From the IMG/VR virus record IMGVR_UViG_3300042311_000577, positions 1-64,000 of that record: 64,000 nucleotides of DNA; one strand, 5' to 3'. Origin of the DNA: a virus. Position numbers and translations under genes: made by a program. Shown here piece after piece: positions 1-5,867 of the stretch (position 1 is its first letter; every line of letters begins with the position of its first letter). The notes under the pieces were generated by a model that saw only the letters and a program-made list of their open reading frames with translations, was not told where the DNA came from and did not search any database.

Positions 1-84
1 TTATCTCAGAATGAGTTTGATAATTTAGAGATAAAATGGACAAAATTAGTTTCAGATAAAAATATAATACTTCAGTTTATATGA
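1..84 (+). CDS. C-terminal end of an unidentified protein (5' partial)
   Basis: Frame 1 is open from the first base to a TGA at 82-84 and encodes 27 residues ending in ILQFI. The TGA overlaps the ATG at 81 in the ATGA arrangement used throughout this strand, which suggests a real gene end. The fragment is too short to assign. Confidence 0.6.
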   Translation, partial: LSQNEFDNLEIKWTKLVSDKNIILQFI

Positions 85-338
85 AAAATACAATTTTAGA
101 AATAGAAAAACAGATTGCTTTGTGTAAGCAAGAACTAGAAGAACTGCATCTCGCAGAGCCAAGTGAATATTGGTATAAGATCAGAAGAGCAGATTTGGAA
201 TTACATATCTATCAGCTGGAAGAAGCTATAGAAGTTGAGAAAAAGTTATTAAGAGAAAAAACAGCCGCAGAGAATACATTTATTATTGTTTTATGGGCAA
301 TAGTATTAACAGGATTAATTTTATTATGCAAATTATGA
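81..338 (+). CDS. Small coiled-coil protein with a C-terminal membrane anchor
   Basis: This 85-residue protein has a charged, heptad-like helical part (about residues 1-62, Glu/Lys/Leu rich) and one hydrophobic segment (about 66-84). The layout suggests a tail-anchored inner-membrane protein facing the cytoplasm. The start overlaps the upstream stop and the end overlaps the next start, both as ATGA, so translation is probably coupled. I do not recognise a family. Confidence 0.7.
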   Translation: MKNTILEIEKQIALCKQELEELHLAEPSEYWYKIRRADLELHIYQLEEAIEVEKKLLREKTAAENTFIIVLWAIVLTGLILLCKL

Positions 339-607
339 AAAAGTTATTTATGATTATGGCACTTATGATTGCCGGAGTTGGTAGCTCACAAAAATTACCA
401 AAGAATCTTACTAAAAGTGAGAGAAAGTTTGTAAAAAATGTTATTGAACTTACTAATGATGTTCTAGTGACTGTAACCAAAAGAAATGACAATGTGATTG
501 TAGTAGAGTTTCATAACACTATGTACACTCTCACAGAGAACGGTTACATTGATGAAATGTGGATCCTTGAAGATGAGGATTGGATGGCATTAGGTAGAGA
601 AAAATAA
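335..607 (+). CDS. Small exported protein with signal peptide
   Basis: I take the ATG at 335 rather than an in-frame ATG at 293, because 335 overlaps the upstream TGA as ATGA and begins directly with a signal peptide: MKK, a hydrophobic stretch of about 12 residues, then a likely cleavage near GVGSSQ. The mature part, about 70 residues, is charged, with a predicted helix followed by beta-strand-like segments. It is followed by the first copy of a 17-nt repeat (605-621). Function unknown; one of several exported proteins in this phage. Confidence 0.7.
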   Translation: MKKLFMIMALMIAGVGSSQKLPKNLTKSERKFVKNVIELTNDVLVTVTKRNDNVIVVEFHNTMYTLTENGYIDEMWILEDEDWMALGREK

Positions 608-621
608 CCTTTAAATCAGAA
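605..621 (+). repeat. 17-nt start-proximal repeat, copy 1
   Basis: TAACCTTTAAATCAGAA ends 4 nt before the ATG at 626. Its first TAA is the stop codon of the upstream gene. Together with the next 11 bases it is identical to copy 5 at 11311. Confidence 0.85.
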
Positions 622-625
622 TAGA

Positions 626-850
626 ATGAAAGCAAAAGAAAAAGCAAAAGAGTTAGTTGAAAAATTTATGCCATTTATTGCAGGTGCGGATAGGTATAAT
701 ACAACACTTGGAATTTATGATATAGATATATCCAAACAATGTGCATTAATTGCAGTTGATGAATTAATTGAAGAATCTTATTTTACATATGGTTATTATG
801 ATAGGCAAGATTATTGGGAACAAGTTAAACAAGAAATAAATAACCTTTAA
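626..850 (+). CDS. Conserved small phage protein, unknown function
   Basis: A 74-residue soluble protein with an N-terminal Lys/Glu helix (KAKELVEKFMPFI) and a central segment, KQCALIAVDELIEE. From memory this pattern recurs in short hypothetical proteins of Bacteroidota phages; no function is known to me. Its start follows repeat copy 1 and its stop lies inside repeat copy 2. Confidence 0.75.
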   Translation: MKAKEKAKELVEKFMPFIAGADRYNTTLGIYDIDISKQCALIAVDELIEESYFTYGYYDRQDYWEQVKQEINNL

Positions 851-857
851 ATCAGAA
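841..857 (+). repeat. 17-nt start-proximal repeat, copy 2
   Basis: TAACCTTTAAATCAGAA, exact, 2 nt before the ATG at 860. The upstream gene stops at the internal TAA (848-850), so this copy is read in a different frame from copy 1. Confidence 0.85.
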
Positions 858-859
858 CA

Positions 860-1081
860 ATGAAAACAGTATTAGAACAAGTAATATTTGACTTATTTGA
901 TGGAAACCCACCTCAATGGGCAGAACTTATAATTAAGGAAGGTTTAGAAGCTGAGAAAGAGCAGATGTGCAAGTTTGCATCTGACTATGTAGAAACTCAA
1001 TGCAATGCAAGTTTTGATGGCAGTGTATCTGTTGACATTACAACAGAAGAGTATTATAACCAAACCTTTAAATCAGAATAA
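860..1081 (+). CDS. Hypothetical small protein ending in repeat-encoded residues
   Basis: A 73-residue acidic soluble protein starting at ATG 860, directly after repeat copy 2. Its C-terminal residues TFKSE are encoded by repeat copy 3 and the stop follows immediately. No domain recognised. Confidence 0.7.
   Translation: MKTVLEQVIFDLFDGNPPQWAELIIKEGLEAEKEQMCKFASDYVETQCNASFDGSVSVDITTEEYYNQTFKSE
1063..1078 (+). repeat. Start-proximal repeat, copy 3 (16 of 17 nt)
   Basis: AACCTTTAAATCAGAA is identical to the other copies except for the missing first T (an A here). It lies 4 nt before the ATG at 1083 and is translated as the TFKSE tail of the upstream gene. Confidence 0.85.
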
Positions 1082-1082
1082 A

Positions 1083-1325
1083 ATGAAAAACATTAAATTT
1101 AAACTACATAAGATTGTAGGTAAATGGGTGAATGATGATGTAGATATTATCCCATCAATAAAATTTAGAACTGGTAGTAAATCAAATGAAACCACATCTG
1201 TAACAACAACAATGGTGTGTTTAGCATGGTTAAAATGGGCTATTGGTATATCAGTTAGTAAATTAACCTTTAAATCAGAAAAGAATGGCAAGAGTAGCAA
1301 AAGCAATGAAAAAAGACCTAGTTAA
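1083..1325 (+). CDS. Hypothetical small basic protein
   Basis: I start at ATG 1083 because it follows repeat copy 3 at the same spacing as the other repeat-led genes; an in-frame ATG at 1005 lies deep inside the upstream gene. The product is 80 residues, basic, with a hydrophobic aromatic patch (WLKWAIGI, about residues 48-55). Its C-terminal 20 residues are encoded by repeat copy 4 and the beginning of the next gene, an overlap of 41 nt. The C-terminus may therefore be an accretion produced when the repeat was inserted. Confidence 0.6.
   Translation: MKNIKFKLHKIVGKWVNDDVDIIPSIKFRTGSKSNETTSVTTTMVCLAWLKWAIGISVSKLTFKSEKNGKSSKSNEKRPS
1264..1280 (+). repeat. 17-nt start-proximal repeat, copy 4
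   Basis: TAACCTTTAAATCAGAA, exact, 4 nt before the ATG at 1285. It is read in the open frame of the upstream gene as LTFKSE without a stop. Confidence 0.85.
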
Positions 1326-1830
1326 AGCAAAAAAAGCTTGTATAGGCAAAAAGATGAAAGGTTTTAAGTTTGCTGATTGTAAGTCAGCCCATTGGCACAT
1401 TGAAATGGAAGATTTTATTGGACTAGAAGCAGAAGTTATTGCTTATAATGAAGCTTGGAATTACTTTACAGTAAAGTTTTCTAAGGCTAGGGAACACTGG
1501 GCTTATCCTGCAACCAAGGCTCTGAAACATATTGTAAAAGAATCTGATATAGTTGAGAAAAATGTAATTGAAGAGGTTATTGATGATACTTACACAGCAA
1601 TGCTTAAGGAAGAGATAACAGATTTATCAGCCAGATTAGATGCTGCTTTTAAAGAACAGGAAGAAATGCTTGAAGAGTTAAGATCATGGTTAAAACCATT
1701 TCCTAGTGCTTTTACAAAGCTTCAGGAACATGCTGGTATAATTACTCCGGAAGATGTTACTTATCACACAAATCTTATTCTTAAGATTATGGAACATAAG
1801 TTTGGTTATAAACCTAAATCTTGGGAGTAA
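1285..1830 (+). CDS. Two-part protein: basic N-terminal domain plus C-terminal coiled coil shared with a paralogue
   Basis: 181 residues. The N-terminal part (about 1-95) is basic and contains an SH3-like or RNA-binding-like pattern of strands (GLEAEVIAYNEAWNYFTVKF). The C-terminal part (about 112-178) is helical, with KEQEEMLEELRSWL followed by a segment ending KIMEHKFGY. That C-terminal part clearly resembles the protein at 10283-10630, which has KEQEDMIAEVNKWV and KRILKYKF in the same order. The stop overlaps the next ATG by one base (TAATG). Function unknown. Confidence 0.7.
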   Translation: MARVAKAMKKDLVKAKKACIGKKMKGFKFADCKSAHWHIEMEDFIGLEAEVIAYNEAWNYFTVKFSKAREHWAYPATKALKHIVKESDIVEKNVIEEVIDDTYTAMLKEEITDLSARLDAAFKEQEEMLEELRSWLKPFPSAFTKLQEHAGIITPEDVTYHTNLILKIMEHKFGYKPKSWE

Positions 1831-2144
1831 TGAAAAAGTCTGAAGCATTGAAAAAAGCTGCTGAAGCAGAGGATAATGATCTTAAAGCTCTCGGTCTTAT
1901 GACCGGGAGTTTAAGAGAAGGTAGACTAGAAAGGTTTACTGAAACTTACTTACCTCAATTACTGAAAATGGGATATGACATTGCTCAAGATGATGAGATG
2001 TTTAGATATACTATTGATACAGAAATGGGAGGAAAGACATTTGGTATAGTAGATTACTATCCAAAGGCAAATAATCTATGCATTAGGAAGACCAATAAAT
2101 GGGAGAAGCCCGGTCTCAAATGGATTGTAGAGAATTTGTTGTAA
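1830..2144 (+). CDS. Hypothetical conserved phage protein
   Basis: 104 residues from ATG 1830, which overlaps the previous TAA by one base; an upstream TTG at 1821 is less likely. The N-terminus is helical and charged. The C-terminal half looks like an alpha/beta domain, with alternating strand-like segments such as KTFGIVDYYPKANNLCIR and a final WIVENLL helix. No family function known to me. It is the last gene before the noncoding RNA block. Confidence 0.65.
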   Translation: MKKSEALKKAAEAEDNDLKALGLMTGSLREGRLERFTETYLPQLLKMGYDIAQDDEMFRYTIDTEMGGKTFGIVDYYPKANNLCIRKTNKWEKPGLKWIVENLL

Positions 2145-2152
2145 ATTGCTAA

Positions 2153-2250
2153 ATGTATTGATACATAAACTTCAGTTCCCACACAGCGATGAGATGGGCT
2201 AAGTTATATACAATTTCTCGGAGCTGGAAGTAGAAAGCTGAAGAGTGTGT
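2153..2250 (+). ncRNA. Possible structured RNA upstream of the tRNA
   Basis: No ORF covers this stretch. It starts with a perfect hairpin, ATGTAT-TG-ATACAT (2153-2166). CTTCAG (2170-2175) can pair with CTGAAG (2238-2243), and CACAC (2180-2184) with GTGTG (2245-2249). Because the order is 1-2-1'-2', the two helices would form a pseudoknot. Internal hairpins are possible: CCCA/TGGG (2178-2181 with 2195-2198) and AAGTT/AATTT (2201-2205 with 2212-2216). The span resembles a tRNA cloverleaf in size but has no T-loop consensus. It could be a degenerate tRNA, a leader of the tRNA transcript or a regulatory RNA. Hand folding only. Confidence 0.35.
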
Positions 2251-2257
2251 CTTTTAT

Positions 2258-2367
2258 AGTCCCATAGCTCAGTTGATAGAGTGGAACCTCTGAAAATGTA
2301 AAGGATAGCCTGTTAGGGCATGCAATACATCAGGTTCAGGTCACAGGTTTGAATCCTGTTGGGATTA
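2258..2367 (+). tRNA. tRNA with an insertion of about 37 nt in the anticodon arm (possibly Phe, GAA)
   Basis: Acceptor AGTCCCA (2258-2264) pairs with TGGGATT (2360-2366) with one G-T wobble, followed by discriminator A2367. D-arm: GCTC/GAGT (2267-2270, 2279-2282). T-arm: ACAGG, loop TTTGAAT, CCTGT (2343-2359). Anticodon stem: GAACC (2284-2288) with GGTTC (2333-2337), and a 5-nt variable loop. The stem encloses 44 nt instead of 7. The insertion carries ATGTA/TACAT (2296-2300, 2326-2330) and an inner GCCT/GGGC hairpin. If CTGAAAA (2290-2296) is the mature loop, the anticodon is GAA (Phe), but that shifts the stem by one base. CCA is not encoded. Either an intron, an expanded arm or a tRNA mimic; the anticodon is uncertain. 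Confidence 0.65.
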
Positions 2368-2412
2368 CTAAAAAATGCTATTGTGGGAGTGACTTACTTC
2401 AACCCTCTGACA

Positions 2413-2435
2413 GCCGGGAAAGACCGGCATTTTTT
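2413..2435 (+). terminator. Rho-independent terminator after the tRNA block
   Basis: GCCGG (2413-2417), loop GAAAGA, CCGGC (2424-2428), then A and six T. The flanking AAAAAATGC (2370-2378) can also pair with GCATTTTTT (2427-2435), which would compete with the terminator and could make it conditional. Confidence 0.8.
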
Positions 2436-2453
2436 ATTGTTTAATTTAAATTT

Positions 2454-2789
2454 ATGATTATGAACTGGTTAGGAAAAATGTTCAAGAAAAAGAAAAAAGG
2501 TTATAATACTGATGGTCAGTATAAACTGCTGATCATTGATGATAAGGCAGAGTTGCTACACCATAATCTTGGTATTACAGACAAGAGAGCAGATGAGTTA
2601 CTTGAATTGTGTGTAAAAACACATGATGAGTATGACATTCTGCATGAAGCATTGGAGAAACTTGTTAGTGAGTGTAAGCATACTAATGAAATAGTGTTTA
2701 CTTCACTCATGATGCAAAGACTAATTGATAAGCTCAATAGTTCAAACAGGGTACATAACATGCTTAAAAACATGTTTGGCCGTGGATAA
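2454..2789 (+). CDS. Hypothetical helical protein
   Basis: 111 residues, starting at ATG 2454 (ATG 2460 also possible). A basic Lys-rich start (residues 9-14) is followed by a short strand region and then a long, mainly helical part with LLELCVKTHDEYDILHEALEKL. No catalytic motif seen. It starts 19 nt after the T-run of the terminator, so it probably opens a new transcription unit. Confidence 0.65.
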   Translation: MIMNWLGKMFKKKKKGYNTDGQYKLLIIDDKAELLHHNLGITDKRADELLELCVKTHDEYDILHEALEKLVSECKHTNEIVFTSLMMQRLIDKLNSSNRVHNMLKNMFGRG

Positions 2790-2793
2790 GTAC

Positions 2794-2994
2794 ATGATTA
2801 ACTCTGTCTTAGGATTTGATCTTAAGGCAGAGATAGTTGACAAAGAGGGTCAGGTTCTTAAAACTGGTTGTAGAAGTTGTGTAGTTCCCAAGAAAAAGGG
2901 AATTATAAAGTCTAGAATACTAGATAAAAGCTTCTTTACAACCTTTAATGAACCTCTGTTAGCTAAAATTAGAAACTTAAGACAGAACTTATGA
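2794..2994 (+). CDS. Hypothetical small basic protein
   Basis: 66 residues from ATG 2794; a GTG at 2782 in the same frame would add four residues and overlap the upstream stop. The middle contains two cysteines (TGCRSC) followed by a basic segment. The end overlaps the next start as ATGA. No family recognised. Confidence 0.55.
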   Translation: MINSVLGFDLKAEIVDKEGQVLKTGCRSCVVPKKKGIIKSRILDKSFFTTFNEPLLAKIRNLRQNL

Positions 2995-3410
2995 ATATAT
3001 CTGTAACATATGATGATTCTGATGTAGCAAAAGCACTCAGTAAGATTATCAAAGATCCAAATGCAGAAGAGTTTGTCAAACTATTTACTCCCATTATTTG
3101 TGGTAATTCACAAACAGTAGATCATTTCTTCAAACTTATGATAGGTAATAAACTACCAGATACTATACCTATTGGTACTTTATGCAGAATGTCTATAGAT
3201 AACATGGGTTATGGTACGGATAAAGAGCTTACCAGACAGGAGTTTGCTGATGCAGATGATAAAATTGTAGCAACTGTAATAGAATTTAGAGGTTATCATG
3301 AATGGAGTCCTTATATTGTTGAATATGTTGCTGCTGTAGGAAAAGGTAGTAACAAAAGAGATACAACTTATGTTAGAACTAATGAACTAGAAGTTATTGA
3401 GGAATTTTAA
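2991..3410 (+). CDS. Hypothetical conserved phage protein
   Basis: 139 residues. The N-terminal half is helical. The C-terminal half is strand-rich (VATVIEFRGYHEWSPYIVEY, then an aromatic and charged tail), compatible with a small beta-barrel. It is followed directly by a strong hairpin (3453-3470), so it ends a transcript. Function not recognised. Confidence 0.65.
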   Translation: MNISVTYDDSDVAKALSKIIKDPNAEEFVKLFTPIICGNSQTVDHFFKLMIGNKLPDTIPIGTLCRMSIDNMGYGTDKELTRQEFADADDKIVATVIEFRGYHEWSPYIVEYVAAVGKGSNKRDTTYVRTNELEVIEEF

Positions 3411-3452
3411 GAAGTGTATTCTGTGAATATACTTTTCCTGACCAAATGAGAT

Positions 3453-3473
3453 AGGGGGAGAAATCCCCCTTTG
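3453..3473 (+). terminator. Hairpin terminator with GAAA tetraloop
   Basis: AGGGGGA (3453-3459), loop GAAA, TCCCCCT (3464-3470), then a short TT. The 7-bp perfect stem with a GNRA loop matches the other G-rich/C-rich hairpins on this strand. The short T-run makes it weaker than the copies at 29111 and 32661. Confidence 0.65.
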
Positions 3474-3558
3474 TCATGTTTAGCTATATAGTGCTAAATA
3501 TTTTTGGTTTAAACTTTCTATGTTAGATTAAATAACTTACATTTACTAGCATATTTTT

Positions 3559-3840
3559 ATGCCGGTAATGCAATATCAACTCCCTAATGGGAAAGTAGTT
3601 CACCTCTCTATAGAAGAGTACCTTGATCTTACAGATGAAGATGTACAGTACCTTATGTCAATTGACTATGGTGAACACATTGGGGATCCTTTTACTGGTT
3701 CTGCGGTTGAGAAAAACACCAAAGAAAAATGTATAGACTTAGACTTCCTTCCTTTGGATGACTATGACTTAGATGATATTATATCAGATGATCAACCATT
3801 TGATGATATCATTGACTTATCAGACAGCTTAGATATGTAG
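3559..3840 (+). CDS. Small acidic protein, conserved in crAss-like phages (from memory)
   Basis: 93 residues. The N-terminus (MQYQLPNGKVVHL, then EEYLDLTDEDVQYL) is a compact strand-helix region. The C-terminal half (about 55-93) is extremely Asp-rich with Leu/Ile/Phe spacing (LDDYDLDDIISDD), like a flexible acidic interaction tail. I recall similar N-termini in crAss-like phage hypothetical proteins. It lies between two hairpins, so it is likely expressed alone or with the next gene. Confidence 0.7.
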   Translation: MPVMQYQLPNGKVVHLSIEEYLDLTDEDVQYLMSIDYGEHIGDPFTGSAVEKNTKEKCIDLDFLPLDDYDLDDIISDDQPFDDIIDLSDSLDM

Positions 3841-3935
3841 TTTTAAACTACACACTACCTCTAAAGTGAGTAATTAGGGGAACAGTATCTACTCAAAAAA
3901 TCAATTTATTTATTAATCATTTTAAATTTTTAAAG

Positions 3936-4412
3936 ATGAACTCAAAAGTATTTGTATTAGCAGATGAAACAGGTGCAGTTATTAATGTTTCAGAAAACAA
4001 TCCTGAATTTGGATATGTACGTGTACAACAAACAAGAACTGTTGTAGATGACAATGGATTTGTTCGTAGAAAAGCTATCAGTGCATTAATGCCTGGTACA
4101 ATAGAAGATTTACAAGATATGAATCTTTATGGTGGTCAAGAAATTGACGGTAAAATTATAGTTGAAGAATCATTGAGTCCTTTTAACAAAAAGAGACCAG
4201 AGCGTGATTTGAAAATAGCTGGTGAAACAGGTATTGTTTGTAGATTAGGTGGTCTTCCAATTTATAGAAGAACTAAATTTACTTTTAATACATCATTAGC
4301 TGATTCTACAATTGAGCATGATAATGTTGCTGAATTAAAAGCAGCATATGCAGCTCAAGTTGCAAAAGAAGCTGTTTCTTCTACAGAGGAAGATTTCTCA
4401 ATAGAAGGATAG
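3936..4412 (+). CDS. Hypothetical conserved crAss-like protein
   Basis: 158 residues with an A-rich leader and a following GAAA-loop terminator, which suggests a well-expressed single gene. The first 120 residues are beta-rich, with several strand-turn-strand patterns (VFVLADETGAVINV, IDGKIIVEESLSPF). The end is Ala-rich helix plus an acidic tail (EEDFSIEG). The acidic C-terminus and beta-rich core would fit a nucleic-acid-binding or SSB-like protein, but that is only a guess; no motif proves it. Confidence 0.65.
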   Translation: MNSKVFVLADETGAVINVSENNPEFGYVRVQQTRTVVDDNGFVRRKAISALMPGTIEDLQDMNLYGGQEIDGKIIVEESLSPFNKKRPERDLKIAGETGIVCRLGGLPIYRRTKFTFNTSLADSTIEHDNVAELKAAYAAQVAKEAVSSTEEDFSIEG

Positions 4413-4430
4413 TATTTACTTAGTTAGACA

Positions 4431-4455
4431 AGGGGGCAGAAATGTCCCCTTTTTA
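4431..4455 (+). terminator. Hairpin terminator with GAAA tetraloop
   Basis: AGGGGGCA (4431-4438), loop GAAA, TGTCCCCT (4443-4450) with one G-T pair, then five further T. Confidence 0.8.
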
Positions 4456-4477
4456 TTATTTATGAATGTAAAATTGT

Positions 4478-4966
4478 ATGATTAAAATGGAAAAGTTAAA
4501 ACAACAGATTAGAAATTATCAATTGCATGCAGGTAAAACTTATATGCAATATGAACAAGATAAGTATTCAACTTATCAAAACTATTTGTATAAGAGAGCA
4601 TTATATGGTCTAGATGCTCTTGAACAAAAAGAACTTGCTACTATGTGTAGTAAGAAAAAACAACGGATTATTAATGTTTATAATAGAGCTCAAAATGTAT
4701 TGAATCTATTTAAACAAAAGCTTACAATAGAGTATACTAATAAACTCTTTGAATCATTGTTTCCTAAAAGCAATCTTACAAAAGCTTTTTTAGAGTGTGA
4801 TGAAGTAGATGAAAAGTTTAAGAATACTTTAACTTTTAAAGATTTAAACATCACAAAAGATGATATTATTAGTATCTTTATGCTAGAAGGTATACTTCCT
4901 AAAAACTTTTTAAGTTTACAGGAAGCACCAGTAAATTTACCAATGTTAAAAAATCAAAGTGTATGA
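4478..4966 (+). CDS. Hypothetical helical protein
   Basis: 162 residues, basic and helical in the first 100 (many Lys/Gln/Tyr), more hydrophobic at the end. It starts after the T-run of the preceding terminator, and its stop overlaps the next ATG (ATGA). No domain recognised; it opens the small operon that leads into the transcription-factor-like gene at 5855. Confidence 0.65.
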   Translation: MIKMEKLKQQIRNYQLHAGKTYMQYEQDKYSTYQNYLYKRALYGLDALEQKELATMCSKKKQRIINVYNRAQNVLNLFKQKLTIEYTNKLFESLFPKSNLTKAFLECDEVDEKFKNTLTFKDLNITKDDIISIFMLEGILPKNFLSLQEAPVNLPMLKNQSV

Positions 4967-5244
4967 AAACATTTTATGACATTAGAGAGTTGTCTCCAGC
5001 TAGAGAAAGATGGAGACCACTTGAAGTGAAAGTTTTACTAAGTAGTAAAAAAAGATACTTAATCAAAGTTATTACAACAGACCATCCAAGATGTACTGAT
5101 CTGATAGATAAGTATATTGTTTGTCCAAAGGATAATTTTCTTGATAAAGATCTTCATATTACTGAAAGCTTTTGGAGTGCTCTAAAGAATTTTTTATTTA
5201 AGAAAGCAGCTAAGGTTGCTGAGTTTCCTGAAGAATTATTATAA
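4963..5244 (+). CDS. Hypothetical small basic protein
   Basis: 93 residues with strand-rich, basic central region (KVLLSSKKRYLIKVITTDHP) and a helical C-terminus (FWSALKNFLFKKAAKVAEF). It is translationally coupled to the upstream gene. No function recognised. Confidence 0.6.
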   Translation: MKTFYDIRELSPARERWRPLEVKVLLSSKKRYLIKVITTDHPRCTDLIDKYIVCPKDNFLDKDLHITESFWSALKNFLFKKAAKVAEFPEELL

Positions 5245-5266
5245 ATAAAAATTAAAAACTAAAATT

Positions 5267-5473
5267 ATGACAAGAGAAGAATTTGAAAAAAAAGTGTATG
5301 ATTTAACTAATCAGTTAACAGAATTGGTAAAACAATTACCAGAAATTCCTGAACTAGATGATACTCTAGATCCACGTGACTATGATACAAGTAAAAGTTC
5401 ATTTGGACTTTCTATTATAGGCTTAGAACAAGATTTAGATCTTTTATCAGATACATATTTTGATGAAGCTTAA
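5267..5473 (+). CDS. Hypothetical small acidic helical protein
   Basis: 68 residues, acidic, with an N-terminal helix (EEFEKKVYDLTNQLTELVKQL) and a C-terminal helix. A-rich leader (5245-5266). The stop overlaps the start region of the HNH gene by 11 nt. Confidence 0.6.
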   Translation: MTREEFEKKVYDLTNQLTELVKQLPEIPELDDTLDPRDYDTSKSSFGLSIIGLEQDLDLLSDTYFDEA

Positions 5474-5867
5474 AACTTGTGACGGTTGCCAAAAGGAAAC
5501 CGTGATATGGAAGAACCATGAGGGATTCAAATACTGTAAATATTGCTGGAGTTGCCAAAAAGCCATTAATAATGACAGTTCACAGAAACCAACTGATTAT
5601 AAAATCCCTCAGGTTTCTTCTAAAAGAAAGAAAAAAGATCAAGAGTATCTCAAACTAAGAGAAAAACATTTATTGGTGAACAACCTGTGTGAGGTAAAGG
5701 TGAATGGATGTGGTCACATGGCTACTGATATTCACCATACCTATGCAGGGGCTAACAGAGATGCTTTTTATCTAGTTCAGAGTACTTGGAAAGCAGTATG
5801 TAGGAATTGTCATGATTGGATTCATGCAAATCCAGCAGAGGCTAGAACCATGGGATGGTTAAAATAA
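5463..5867 (+). CDS. HNH endonuclease with N-terminal zinc-binding region
   Basis: 134 residues from ATG 5463 (a TTG lies one codon upstream). The N-terminus has paired cysteines (CDGC, then CKYCWSC), likely a zinc ribbon. The C-terminal 60 residues form an HNH/treble-clef module: a Cys pair area (NLCEVKVNGCG), DIHHTYAG with the catalytic-type His, and CRNCHDWIH. Known HNH nucleases cut or nick DNA with one divalent metal. In this context it may degrade host DNA, process replication intermediates or be a homing-type element; the sequence does not decide. Confidence 0.8.
   Translation: MKLKTCDGCQKETVIWKNHEGFKYCKYCWSCQKAINNDSSQKPTDYKIPQVSSKRKKKDQEYLKLREKHLLVNNLCEVKVNGCGHMATDIHHTYAGANRDAFYLVQSTWKAVCRNCHDWIHANPAEARTMGWLK

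Noticed and set aside
2170-2243. A second tRNA-like cloverleaf upstream of the tRNA
   Set aside because: A 74-nt span closed by CTTCAG/CTGAAG has three possible hairpins, but there is no T-loop consensus, the third hairpin competes with the closing stem, and no anticodon loop of 7 nt forms.
3499-3506. TATTTTTG, a match to the Bacteroidota -7 promoter element (TAnnTTTG)
   Set aside because: The upstream TTTG (3470-3473) is about 25 nt away, longer than the usual spacing, and the motif is common by chance in AT-rich DNA.
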